Assembly (NCBI GenBank): GCA_021157965.1
Contig: JAGGVO010000012.1
Location: 1 to 64,000 of the forward strand
Source of the DNA: Candidatus Neomarinimicrobiota bacterium
GTDB taxonomy: Bacteria; Fidelibacterota; Fidelibacteria; Fidelibacterales; Fidelibacteraceae
DNA length: 64,000 nucleotides
Reading direction: 5' to 3'
Under the pieces are notes generated by a model. That model was not told where the DNA came from. It ran no database searches and saw only the letters and a program-made list of their open reading frames with translations. The translations under genes and the position numbers were made by a program. Below, piece after piece: positions 17,613-28,148 of this stretch (its first letter is position 1; each line of letters starts with the position of its first letter).

Positions 17613-18686
17613 ATGCTGAAACAAAAGAAAAAACATATTGATCTGACGACAGATTTTCTAACCATCCCCGAGCATTATGAAAGTCCGTTAGATCTGAAAA
17701 AAACACAGGAAGCCATAGATCTTATCAAGGAAACATTCCGGAGAGGTCTGGCAAAGGCATTGAATCTCAGCAGGGTATCAGCTCCCATCATGGTCTATGC
17801 CAATTCGGGAATCAATGATGATCTGAATGGTATCGAGCGCCCGGTATCCTTTCCTCTGGGTGCCACCGGTGAAACAGGTGAAATTGTCCAATCGCTTGCA
17901 AAATGGAAACGAATGGCTCTGGCTGATTACGATTTCGAACCGGGGGAAGGTCTTTACGCGAACATGAATGCCGTACGTCCTGATGAACTACCGGATAAAT
18001 TTCACTCCCTTTACGTTGATCAGTGGGATTGGGAACGCATCATGGGGGAGGATGAAAGAAACAGTAAATTTTTAGAATATATCGTTCAGGAAATCTATAC
18101 CGTTATTCGGGATACGGAAAAAATTGTCTGTGAACACTATCCCGGATTGCCTGAGCCTTATTTACCGGAAAAAATCCATTTTATCACGGCAGAAGCCTTG
18201 TTACAGCGTTATCCGGACAAATGTCCGAAAGAAAGGGAAACCGCCCTGGCCAAAGAATTCGGAGCCATTTTCATCCGGGGAATTGGTGCTCCTTTGAGCA
18301 ATGGTAAACCCCATGACGGGCGGGCAGCAGATTATGACGACTGGTCCACACCGGCTGAGGACGGGCATCCCGGACTAAACGGGGATATCATCATTTATAA
18401 CCGGATTCTGGATACCGCTATGGAACTCTCATCTATGGGCATCCGGGTAAACCGGGAAGCTCTGTTACGCCAGTTGAAGCAAAAAAAGGAAATGCATAAG
18501 ACAAAACTCTATTTCCATAAACGCTTGCTGAATGGAGAACTTCCACAAACCATTGGCGGAGGCATTGGTCAATCCCGCCTTTGCATGTTTTTCCTCAGAA
18601 AAGTCCATATCGGAGAAGTCCATTCATCTATATGGCCGGATGAAATCCGTAAAATCTGTAGAGATCATAACATCCATTTATTGTGA
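17613..18686 (+). CDS. asnA: asparagine synthetase A (aspartate-ammonia ligase)
   Basis: It makes asparagine from aspartate, ammonia and ATP, and is related to class II aminoacyl-tRNA synthetases. The sequence follows E. coli AsnA closely: VHSLAKWKR-like SLAKWKRMAL, GEGLYANMNAVRPDE, SLYVDQWDWERIMG, DYDDWSTP, GLNGDIIIYN, ELSSMGIRV and PQTIGGGIGQSRLCMF. From ATG 17613 it has 357 residues, slightly longer than the roughly 330 of E. coli. The upstream extension from 17544 is not homologous. The CpXC gene follows after 6 bases. Confidence 0.96.
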   Translation: MLKQKKKHIDLTTDFLTIPEHYESPLDLKKTQEAIDLIKETFRRGLAKALNLSRVSAPIMVYANSGINDDLNGIERPVSFPLGATGETGEIVQSLAKWKRMALADYDFEPGEGLYANMNAVRPDELPDKFHSLYVDQWDWERIMGEDERNSKFLEYIVQEIYTVIRDTEKIVCEHYPGLPEPYLPEKIHFITAEALLQRYPDKCPKERETALAKEFGAIFIRGIGAPLSNGKPHDGRAADYDDWSTPAEDGHPGLNGDIIIYNRILDTAMELSSMGIRVNREALLRQLKQKKEMHKTKLYFHKRLLNGELPQTIGGGIGQSRLCMFFLRKVHIGEVHSSIWPDEIRKICRDHNIHLL

Positions 18687-18692
18687 GACATT

Positions 18693-19133
18693 ATGACTAA
18701 AACAACCATGTTGCTGGCCTGTCCGGAGTGTGGCGCTGAAAGTCCATACGACGTCTGGCAAAGCATTAATACGGCCGAAAATCCCCAAGCACGCGAAGAT
18801 GTTTTAAACGGGAAAATAAACGTCTTTGAATGCCCCAAATGCGGGACCCGCTCCATGGTCCCCTCATCCCTTTTATATCACGATCCTGACCGGAAAATTA
18901 TTGCCCAGTATTACCCGCCGGAGAGCATGAAAGAGACTCATTTTTTCGATCAATTCGATGCTGAAGGACGTATTACGCTTCCCATTCCAGAAAAACAACG
19001 GGAAAATATGCCCGCATATTTGAATAATATTCATGTAACTTTCACCATGCCGGAACTGATCCTTTACATTCGTTTCCGTGAACAATTATTCATTGAACAG
19101 CGTCAAAAAAAAGTGGACGCGTCAAAGCGGTAA
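18693..19133 (+). CDS. CpXC-domain zinc-binding protein
   Basis: This 146-residue protein has an N-terminal CPECG and a later CPKCG, the paired CPxC motifs that define the CpXC domain and probably bind one zinc. The rest is a mixed alpha/beta domain of unknown role. It follows asnA by 6 bases and is probably co-transcribed. No enzymatic function can be assigned. Confidence 0.8.
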   Translation: MTKTTMLLACPECGAESPYDVWQSINTAENPQAREDVLNGKINVFECPKCGTRSMVPSSLLYHDPDRKIIAQYYPPESMKETHFFDQFDAEGRITLPIPEKQRENMPAYLNNIHVTFTMPELILYIRFREQLFIEQRQKKVDASKR

Positions 19134-19225
19134 ACACTTCCAGGCGCCACATGAAATGATGAATCAGATCTTTTAAACAATCTTAATGGATTTGATATAT
19201 TATTTCATTCGAATATTTTTGAGTA

Positions 19226-19248
19226 TTGCCCCCCACCCCGGGGGGTAA
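19226..19248. repeat. GC-only hairpin between convergent genes
   Basis: Six C (19229-19234) pair with six G (19240-19245) around loop ACCCC. The stem is extended by a G-T and two T-A pairs to nine base pairs. No T-run follows on either strand, so it is not a classic intrinsic terminator. It lies between the 3' ends of the CpXC and DUF697-like genes in an otherwise AT-rich spacer. Confidence 0.6.
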
Positions 19249-19346
19249 GATACACTGTTCGGAGAAAAACGTCAAGATTATATTATTATTTATATAATTT
19301 AATGTGAATAAATAGCTGCTGAACAGACAAATTATTTATCGTTATA

Positions 19347-20426
19347 TTATTTATTTAAGTCTAATGTTGCATGCATGTTATCCTGCTTATCCAGATCTTT
19401 CTTCTTAAAACTCAGGATGAGTTTCTGGAATCCATAGCGAAAGGATGTGTTCCCATATCCTGACGGGATTTCCAAAGCATATTGATTGTCAGGGTCGATT
19501 TCTTTCGGACTGATCCATTCCAGTGTTTTCTGAAACATATCGGTGACAGGGGTTATGGCTTTGGACAGTTTTTCCCCTGCTTTCCGCCTGAGTGCTCCGA
19601 ATATTTTATCCCGGATATCTTTGGTAATATTTTTTGCAGAGTTAAAGACAAAGTGCGGATCCGGAGACAACTCCTTATCAGAAGCTATCACCGTTTTCTT
19701 ACAATAGTTTTCTGTTATATAAGAAATCCGTGTCAACATCACGGCATTGACATATCCGTCAATCAGGGAGGCAGAGACTTTATTGAAAAAGGGAATTGCT
19801 TTCATTCCATCCGTAGCAAATCGGGAAAAAATTTCCTGTGTGGCATATTCCGCCGCTTCGGAACCTCCGACAGCCATTGCCAGGTAAATCTTTTTCAGAA
19901 TAATCAGAAGGTCTTTATTAGATACCCGGCCATTATACAGAATAAAGATTTCCTTAATATGATGGATAGATGAAGAAATAATCAACAGGGAATCCAGGAA
20001 ACCGTTCTGGGCAATTGTCGTTGAATAAAACAGTTGTGGGATATGTTTTCTCCGAAGCTGATCCACTCCCTTTTCCATTTCCCGTATGATCCGGTTATAA
20101 CTTTCCTTATCATTTTTCAAGGCGGATAAATCAATGCCGTTGTGTATCAGATATTTGTTCTTGCGAAAACGCTCCATCCGTTTGGCAATCAGTCGTGTTT
20201 CCTGACGCGGATCATATACCGGACCGTAAGCAGCAGGTATACTGAGTATCCGGAAGAGGGGAATTAGCATAAAGTAGATAAAAAATGCAGCGATAACGAA
20301 CATAAATACCCAAGCCGCGGCGGGATGTACTGAATACAGCATGGTATAAAGATGAAGAAATTCCTTAAAAATAATATAAAGGACAAAGAGAGAGAAAAAT
20401 ATCACTATTCGTTTAATGAGTTTCAT
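19347..20426 (-). CDS. DUF697/YcjF-like inner-membrane protein
   Basis: This 359-residue protein starts with two strong hydrophobic segments (about residues 7-27 and 37-60). A mainly helical region follows. It includes NGFLDSLLIISSSIHHIKEIFILYNGRVSNKDLLIILKKI, reminiscent of DUF697 (YcjF-type) proteins that often accompany GTPases. No GTPase gene is adjacent, so it stands alone. Function is unknown, and the family call comes from pattern similarity only. Confidence 0.6.
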   Translation of the reverse strand: MKLIKRIVIFFSLFVLYIIFKEFLHLYTMLYSVHPAAAWVFMFVIAAFFIYFMLIPLFRILSIPAAYGPVYDPRQETRLIAKRMERFRKNKYLIHNGIDLSALKNDKESYNRIIREMEKGVDQLRRKHIPQLFYSTTIAQNGFLDSLLIISSSIHHIKEIFILYNGRVSNKDLLIILKKIYLAMAVGGSEAAEYATQEIFSRFATDGMKAIPFFNKVSASLIDGYVNAVMLTRISYITENYCKKTVIASDKELSPDPHFVFNSAKNITKDIRDKIFGALRRKAGEKLSKAITPVTDMFQKTLEWISPKEIDPDNQYALEIPSGYGNTSFRYGFQKLILSFKKKDLDKQDNMHATLDLNK

Positions 20427-20633
20427 TATGATCTCCGTTTACAGGATATACCGGCATGCGCTGATAAACAATTCAAGGTTGAGTGAAAATTAATTGTTAT
20501 AATTTAAAGTGTTCATTCTTTTTAGAAAATAAAAAAATGTATTCAAACATTCAGATGTGTCCCAACCTGAAGATTTGGGTAAAGATTCAATTCTCCTCGA
20601 TTAATCGTTTATAAACTGTTAATTTCCGGCTGT

Positions 20634-21725
20634 ATGACAAAAATATTGTATATCTCACCGGAAAACATAGTCGGTTTGCTCAGCACCTGGAAAAAGGCCC
20701 ATGAAACGGTGGGGAACAGCTGCCGTTATGTGACCATGTTTCACACGATTTTGGATTTTCCGGAGGATATCTGTCTTGACCTTCCTTTAATTACCAATCA
20801 GAACTGGTATCTGAAAATTCGCAGGAAGCTCCAAACCCGCTGGTATCAACGGGATCCGGATGTGGAAAGGCCGGGGAATCCACCCTGGTGGACACCGGCC
20901 AACAAAGTTGAAGCCTTGTATTTCAAGATGCGTGACCGTCTGTGGCAGAGACGAATTGAAAAAGCCATCCGGCTTCACGGGCTGGAAGATTTTGACATCT
21001 ACCATTTTGAATGGGGATTGGATCTTTACCGGGATTGCCGTTTCGCCGAGCGTCTGAAAAGGGCCGGAAAACACATTGTGACCCACTATCATGGCATAGA
21101 TTTAAGAAACCGGGGGGTCCTGCCCAAAATGGATGAATTAAGCGACCTTGTTTTGACCAATGAACTGGATCTCCTTCCCCGTTATCCCGGGATGAAATAT
21201 CTTTTCTTACCCTACGACACGGAACAATTTCATCAGAAAGAAAGTGTAAATACGCCTCTCCGAATCCTTCACATGACCATGAACCGGTATTTCAAGGGAA
21301 CGGAGCGCATTATTGAAGTCTGCAGACAACTTGAAAAAGATTTCAATGTGGAATTCATTCTACTGGAAAGAGTTCCCCACGATCAGGCCATGGCAATTAA
21401 GGCGACATGCGATATCAATATAGACCAGATTTCCAATACCGGGGGATGGGGATACGGCATGAACTCCGTAGAGTCCCTCAGTATGGGAATCTGCACCTGT
21501 ACCAATATGCTGCCGGAGTATGAAGCTTTTATTCCCGATCATCCTTTTGTGAATATCAACAGCGAAAACCTTTATGAACAATTGGCAGATCTTATTCGAA
21601 ATCCGGAAAAAATCCTGAAAAAGGGTGCGGAGGGAAAAGCCTGGGTCCGTAAAACACACGGTGTAAACAGCGTCAGGGAAAAACTGTATCAATATTACCG
21701 GGAAGCCGGTTTTATCGGAGATTGA
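20634..21725 (+). CDS. glycosyltransferase, GT4-like (first of pair)
   Basis: This 363-residue cytosolic protein is likely a GT-B glycosyltransferase. The N-terminal half has DIYHFEWGLDLYRDCRFAERLKRAGKHIVTHYHGID. The C-terminal half has NRYFKGTERIIEVCRQLEKDFNVEFILLE and NSVESLSMGICTCTNMLPEYEAF, in the place of the family's sugar-nucleotide-binding E-x7-E element. No SD site is seen before the ATG. A second glycosyltransferase starts 2 bases after its stop. Surface polysaccharide or glycolipid synthesis is inferred. Confidence 0.8.
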   Translation: MTKILYISPENIVGLLSTWKKAHETVGNSCRYVTMFHTILDFPEDICLDLPLITNQNWYLKIRRKLQTRWYQRDPDVERPGNPPWWTPANKVEALYFKMRDRLWQRRIEKAIRLHGLEDFDIYHFEWGLDLYRDCRFAERLKRAGKHIVTHYHGIDLRNRGVLPKMDELSDLVLTNELDLLPRYPGMKYLFLPYDTEQFHQKESVNTPLRILHMTMNRYFKGTERIIEVCRQLEKDFNVEFILLERVPHDQAMAIKATCDINIDQISNTGGWGYGMNSVESLSMGICTCTNMLPEYEAFIPDHPFVNINSENLYEQLADLIRNPEKILKKGAEGKAWVRKTHGVNSVREKLYQYYREAGFIGD

Positions 21726-21727
21726 TC

Positions 21728-22897
21728 ATGCGCATTGCTTTCAACATGGTAAGTCTGCACACGGGTGGCGGGAACAGAATTGCCAAAAATCTGCTTCTGA
21801 GTCTTGAAAACCACCCCGAACATGATTACCTGATTATCATTCCGGCAGACAAAGGTTTTGATTATATCCTGGAAAGAAGTCATATCCCTTTTACCGTCAT
21901 CCGGAAACCACATCGGAAAACATCTTTCCTCAGTCGCCTTTGGTTTGACAATATCCTGCTTCCCCGGTACATCCGATCATTCAAAGCAGATGTACTGATC
22001 AGCCTGACCAATATCAGCACTTTTTTCCCGCCAGTACCCCATCTCCTCCTTTTCCACCATCCTCACTTTGTTTATCCTGAATCGGCTTACTACCGCATGA
22101 TCGGAAAGGCGGAAAAATTCCGGAAAATCCTGGAAAAAATCTGTTTCCGGATGACCCTGAGAGGATCAGCAATGACCGTGGTACAAACACCGGTTTCAAA
22201 AGACAGACTGATTAAATACCATGCACGATACATCAAACCCGAAGCAGTTCACGTGATTCCCCACTCAGCCATACCCATCACACCGGAACCGGCACGCTCA
22301 TTTCCCTATCCCTATGAAAAAGATACACTCTACCTGTTCAGTCCTACCCGATATTACCCTCATAAAAATCTTGAATTGCTGGAAAAGATTGCCCACAATT
22401 TGTTTAAAATAAACGTTTCAAAGGTCAAATTTTTAATAACACTCGACCCGTCCCATGATGTACGCGGGGCACGTTTTTTGAAAAAAATCTCCCAGGCTCC
22501 CGTTTCAGAATACTTTGATAATCTTGGCTTTGTTCCCACGGAATGCCTGGAGGATATTTATCACCACAGCCAGGCAGTGATCGTCCAATCCATTCTGGAA
22601 AGTCAGAGTTTTTCCTATCTGGAAGCTTTGCATTTTCACAAACCCATTCTGACGACGGACATGGATTTTGCCCATGTGGTATGTGGCTCTGCTGCCCGTT
22701 ATTTTTCACCGGATAAACCGGAAGATTGGGCGAATTTTATAGCCGAACTGAAAAAAAATCCTCAAAAACTGGAAGAGATGAAACAAGCTTCTGCAGCACG
22801 TGCAGTAAAATATTTGGTTACATCTGAGCAGGTTTGCCAGGCTTATCTTAAACTCGCGGAAAAAATATCTCTCCCATCAATAAAGACCAAAACATAA
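21728..22897 (+). CDS. glycosyltransferase, GT4 family (second of pair)
   Basis: This 389-residue GT-B enzyme begins with the donor-side motif NMVSLHTGGGNRIAKNLL. It carries FSPTRYYPHKNLELLEKIA and VIVQSILESQSFSYLEALHFHKPILTTD, the usual EsFgl.-type nucleotide-sugar site. The start is ATG 21728, since the frame extension upstream uses a TTG overlapping the previous stop. Paired with the preceding gene, it probably adds consecutive sugars to the same glycan; acceptor and donor are unknown. Confidence 0.85.
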   Translation: MRIAFNMVSLHTGGGNRIAKNLLLSLENHPEHDYLIIIPADKGFDYILERSHIPFTVIRKPHRKTSFLSRLWFDNILLPRYIRSFKADVLISLTNISTFFPPVPHLLLFHHPHFVYPESAYYRMIGKAEKFRKILEKICFRMTLRGSAMTVVQTPVSKDRLIKYHARYIKPEAVHVIPHSAIPITPEPARSFPYPYEKDTLYLFSPTRYYPHKNLELLEKIAHNLFKINVSKVKFLITLDPSHDVRGARFLKKISQAPVSEYFDNLGFVPTECLEDIYHHSQAVIVQSILESQSFSYLEALHFHKPILTTDMDFAHVVCGSAARYFSPDKPEDWANFIAELKKNPQKLEEMKQASAARAVKYLVTSEQVCQAYLKLAEKISLPSIKTKT

Positions 22898-23015
22898 TTT
22901 AAAATTTACAAGTTAAGATTGAAGGACAGTGATTATTACAGAATTTAAAAACATAATACTTTAAAATTTTTCTCATTGGTCCTTGTTATGAAAAGAATAT
23001 AAAAAGAGGCAGCAT

Positions 23016-23046
23016 AAAAAAAAGAGGGCGACAATTGTCGCCCTCC
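23016..23046 (-). terminator. groEL rho-independent terminator
   Basis: A perfect 22-base palindrome (23024-23045; arms GAGGGCGACAA and TTGTCGCCCTC) is followed, reading leftward, by eight T (complement of 23016-23023). It acts in the groEL direction only. Confidence 0.9.
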
Positions 23047-23055
23047 AAACAAATC

Positions 23056-23083
23056 AGTACTCAGTACTCAATACTCAGCACTT
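23056..23083. repeat. four tandem 7-base repeats after groEL
   Basis: The sequence reads CAGTACT, CAGTACT, CAATACT, CAGCACT in direct succession between the groEL stop and its terminator. Two copies are exact and two differ by one base. No role is apparent. Confidence 0.7.
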
Positions 23084-23092
23084 ATAACTCTA

Positions 23093-24775
<1,683 letters not shown>

Positions 24776-24891
24776 CTACTCGTTCCTCCTCATTTTAATT
24801 CGTAGGTTTTCCCGAATGATTAGTGCTTAAGCCCTTTTTTTGTTACATTTGGTTTTGACAGACCGAATTTCTTCTTCTTTTTTTTCATTTT

Positions 24892-24918
24892 TTAGCACTC
24901 TTATCATTCGAGTGCTAA
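24892..24918. promoter_or_regulatory. CIRCE operator (HrcA-binding site)
   Basis: A perfect inverted repeat, TTAGCACTC, nine bases, GAGTGCTAA, matches the CIRCE consensus. It overlaps the edge of the groEL -10 box and the expected start point, so HrcA binding would block groEL transcription until heat or folding stress. No hrcA gene is in the window. Confidence 0.95.
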
Positions 24919-24947
24919 TTTTACGAAAATAAAAAAAAAAGTTTCAA
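24918..24947 (-). promoter_or_regulatory. groEL promoter
   Basis: On the minus strand, -35 TTGAAA (complement of 24942-24947), an 18-base spacer dominated by ten T, and -10 TAAAAT (complement of 24918-24923). The start point would be near 24911, inside CIRCE, with a leader of about 135 bases before the ATG. Confidence 0.75.
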
Positions 24948-25057
24948 GCATTTTCCTAAATTTTTCCTAAAAGACATAAAAAATATCCTTAAGTTCATTT
25001 TTGAACACTTGTCAGTATATCAAAAAAGGTGTAACAACCATCAGAGGAGTTTTTCCA

Positions 25058-27523
25058 ATGATCAGACAGTTAAACAAACCGGCACTTATTTATAAAGAAG
25101 AAACCATTTTATATTCCGAGCTCATGGGACGGATCGGAGCTGTTTCGCAACGACTTGCTGAGATAAATCCTGAAAAGGTTGTGATTTTTATGGAAAACAG
25201 GCCGGAATGGATTTATGCTTTTTACGCCGCCTGGATGCACGGGAGCATTGCCGTACCCGTGGATTATTTATCCACCGCCGATGAAGTCCGGTATATCCTT
25301 GAAGATTGTGAGCCGGAAGTTCTTTTTTATAGTGATGAAACCCGTAAAACGGTGAATAAAGCGGTAAAAGGTTTAAAGAAACAACCGCAATTAATCCACG
25401 CAAAGGAAACCGTGGCAGAAACTCTTCCGGAAATACGGACATTTCCGGATCAGGATGGCGATAAAGTGGCCCTGCTGATTTATACTTCGGGCACTACAGG
25501 GTCTCCAAAAGGTGTGATGCTGACTTTTGATAATGTCTTAGCCAATATCGAAAGCGTTGCAGTAGGTATCCCCATTTACAAAGAAGAGGAATCCATTCTT
25601 GTCCTCTTACCCCTCCACCACACATTTCCCCTGATGGGAACTCTGATTGCCCCTCTCTATTCCGGAATGACCTGCGTTTTCAGTCCTTCGTTGAACAGTG
25701 AGGATATTTTGGAAACCCTTCAGAAAAACCGGGTAACCATGATTTTAGGGGTCCCCCGTTTTTATACCCTGCTGCATAAAGGTATCATGAACAAAATCAA
25801 CAGCAGCGGTGTGGCAAAAAAAATCTTCGCCCTGGCAAAGAAGATTAAGTCTCCCAGTCTTTCCAGAAAACTCTTCAAGAAGGTTCACGAGCGTTTTGGA
25901 GGAAATATCAAATATCTTATCAGCGGTGGAGCAGCCCTTGATAAAAGCATTGATGAAGATTTCCGGGCATTGGGATTTGAAATCCTGAGCGGATACGGCA
26001 TGACGGAATGCGGTCCCCTTATCAGTTTTCCTCATCCCGGAAAATCCAAACCGGGAACCACGGGTTTTGTGACCAGCACCCTGACATTGAAGATCACAGA
26101 AGATAATGAGATCATAGTTCGGGGCCGGAATGTCATGAAAGGGTACTATAAAAATCCGGAAGCAACTGCAAAGGTCATCCGGGATGGATGGCTTCACACC
26201 GGAGATATGGGGCATGTGGACAAAAAAGGATACTTATACATTACAGGCAGACTGAAAGAAATTATTGTCTTACCCAATGGAAAAAACATTAATCCGGAGG
26301 TTATTGAAAAGAAAATTCTGGAAGCCTCTGACCTGATTAAAGATGTGGGTGTTTTTATGGCGGATGACAAGCTGCAGGCCGTGATATATCCGGATTTTGA
26401 GCGCCTGAAGAATGTTAATGCCGTAAATATTGAAGAGCAGATTCGATGGGAAGCCATTGATCTGTATAACAGGAATGCATCTCCGGCTAAACGCATCAGT
26501 GGTTTCACCATCATTCAGGAAGAAATTCCCCGCACCCGTCTGGGTAAAATTAAGCGTTTCGTTCTTGAATCCCTGGCCAAAGCCCGGAAAACTCTTGAGA
26601 GGAAGCCGGAGGGTGAGGAACCGGATTTTCACGAGTACCAGCTTGTCAAAGAGTTTTTAATGCAACAGAAAGAACGCCGGGACATCTATCCCGGAGACCA
26701 TCTGGAGCTGGATCTGGGAATGGATTCATTGGATAAGGTCAGCCTCCAAGCCTGGATAAAAAACACTTTTGGAGTGGATATTCAGGAAGACCGCCTTGTT
26801 CGTCTTCCTACTGTTAAACAACTTTCGGATTACATACGAGAAAAGCGAACCCGTATAAACACCCGGACAACGGACTGGGGACATATTCTCCGGGAAAAAG
26901 TGGATTTAACCCTCCCGAAAACAGGTTCCACCCACGGAATTATCCGGAACTCGGCAAACTTGCTTTTTAAATTTTATTTTCACCTTCATGCATCCGGAAT
27001 AGAAAATCTGCCCGACCCTCCCTTTATTATTGCTCCCAATCACCAGAGTTTTCTGGACGGGATGTTTGTCAGTGTCTTTCTTTCCGATTACATTTCCCGG
27101 AAAACTTATTTTTATGCCACGGAAAAGCATGTCCGCAAGAATTGGGTTAAGAAACTGGCCGATACAAACAATATCATTGTGGTGGATATCAACAAAGATC
27201 TGAAAGGATCCATCCAAAAAATGGCGGAAGTTATTCGTCAGGGTAATAATATCATTATCTTTCCTGAAGGAGCCCGTACCCGGGACGGGAAACTGATGGA
27301 ATTCAAGAAAACCTTTGCCATCCTCGCCTGTGAAATGGGGGTCCCGGTCGTTCCCGTGGCAATCAGCGGAGCCTACGAAGCTTTTCCAACCGGTACAAAA
27401 ATTCCAAAATTGTTTAAGGAAATCCATGTGGATTTTCTCCCGCCGATATATCCCGAAAATTATAAATATGACGAATTGGCCCAAACGGTGAAAAATAAAA
27501 TTGCCGATGCATTAAAATCCTGA
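25058..27523 (+). CDS. acyl-activating enzyme / ACP / 1-acylglycerol-phosphate acyltransferase fusion
   Basis: This 821-residue fusion has three parts. An AMP-forming acyl-CoA/acyl-ACP synthetase (about 1-510) has IYTSGTTGSPKGV at 141-153, SGYGMTECGP and LHTGDMGHVDKKGYLYITGR. An acyl carrier domain (about 530-590) has LGMDSLDKVS with the phosphopantetheine Ser at 557. A PlsC acyltransferase (about 620-821) has NHQSFLD, with His 662 and Asp 667, and FPEGART. It probably activates free fatty acids, holds them on its own ACP and acylates lysophospholipid. ATG 25058 follows GAGGAG; the frame open from 25001 lacks a site. Confidence 0.9.
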   Translation: MIRQLNKPALIYKEETILYSELMGRIGAVSQRLAEINPEKVVIFMENRPEWIYAFYAAWMHGSIAVPVDYLSTADEVRYILEDCEPEVLFYSDETRKTVNKAVKGLKKQPQLIHAKETVAETLPEIRTFPDQDGDKVALLIYTSGTTGSPKGVMLTFDNVLANIESVAVGIPIYKEEESILVLLPLHHTFPLMGTLIAPLYSGMTCVFSPSLNSEDILETLQKNRVTMILGVPRFYTLLHKGIMNKINSSGVAKKIFALAKKIKSPSLSRKLFKKVHERFGGNIKYLISGGAALDKSIDEDFRALGFEILSGYGMTECGPLISFPHPGKSKPGTTGFVTSTLTLKITEDNEIIVRGRNVMKGYYKNPEATAKVIRDGWLHTGDMGHVDKKGYLYITGRLKEIIVLPNGKNINPEVIEKKILEASDLIKDVGVFMADDKLQAVIYPDFERLKNVNAVNIEEQIRWEAIDLYNRNASPAKRISGFTIIQEEIPRTRLGKIKRFVLESLAKARKTLERKPEGEEPDFHEYQLVKEFLMQQKERRDIYPGDHLELDLGMDSLDKVSLQAWIKNTFGVDIQEDRLVRLPTVKQLSDYIREKRTRINTRTTDWGHILREKVDLTLPKTGSTHGIIRNSANLLFKFYFHLHASGIENLPDPPFIIAPNHQSFLDGMFVSVFLSDYISRKTYFYATEKHVRKNWVKKLADTNNIIVVDINKDLKGSIQKMAEVIRQGNNIIIFPEGARTRDGKLMEFKKTFAILACEMGVPVVPVAISGAYEAFPTGTKIPKLFKEIHVDFLPPIYPENYKYDELAQTVKNKIADALKS

Positions 27524-27971
27524 TGTCGTTTAAATATACCTGCGTTTCCGGATAATCTCATTCGGTCATATCCCGGGTCAGTGTTTTAAACATAAAAATC
27601 CGGACAGACAGGAGAGTCGCTGTCAGGAGCAGAATAAATCGCAATAATTCATGTTATACAACATAAAAGACTGAATAAGTAACAGTTGCCCGGATAAGAG
27701 AGAGGAAAATCACTTTGGCTCGTAAACTGATAGCCTGGTGCTACATGTAATTCCGGAGGTATGCACTATCTATCAACTACAAAAAATACAAATGTCGCGT
27801 ACTCCTGAGGGAACAGGCTGCGGCCAGATCCCATGTGATAAGCAATATTTTACGGATATCTTATGATGCCATAATGAACTGCTTTTTTACAGAGAATGAA
27901 ATTGCAATGCTGTTCCTTTAAAGAGCAATGCCTGATATATAAAATGACGAAGCCATTTCACGTGACATCTT

Positions 27972-28005
27972 AATCAATAATTTTTAATATATTAAACTAT
28001 TGATT
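27972..28005. repeat. AT-rich interrupted dyad, possible operator
   Basis: Outer arms AATCAATA and TATTGATT (8 of 8 complementary) flank a perfect inner palindrome, TTTAATATATTAAA (27983-27996). It ends 21 bases before the -35 box of the HemC-like gene, a position suited to a regulator-binding site. Confidence 0.5.
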
Positions 28006-28026
28006 TTGTCAGTCTGGGAAATTATA

Positions 28027-28055
28027 TTTAGACTCAGTTAATAACGCAGTATAAT
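28027..28055 (+). promoter_or_regulatory. promoter of the HemC-like gene
   Basis: -35 TTTAGA (28027-28032, four of six), a 17-base spacer and a perfect -10 TATAAT (28050-28055). The start point would be about 28062, leaving a leader of around 87 bases; a ribosome site AAAAGGAG lies just before the ATG at 28149. Confidence 0.65.
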
Positions 28056-28148
28056 ACATTTCACGCCCATGACAAGACGAAAATATGATGAAGGCCCGAT
28101 TCAAGTACCCATTTATTATTATGCTATCTTTTATAAAAAGGAGTATCG

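Larger units (their letters stand above)
27524..28148. other. 625-base intergenic region without a recognisable gene
   Basis: Both strands are broken by frequent stops and no conserved product is seen. Short broken frames around 27700-27850 could be remnants of coding sequence but match nothing I recognise. The right half is AT-rich and contains the dyad at 27972-28005 and the promoter at 28027-28055. No terminator for the upstream gene is visible. Confidence 0.5.
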
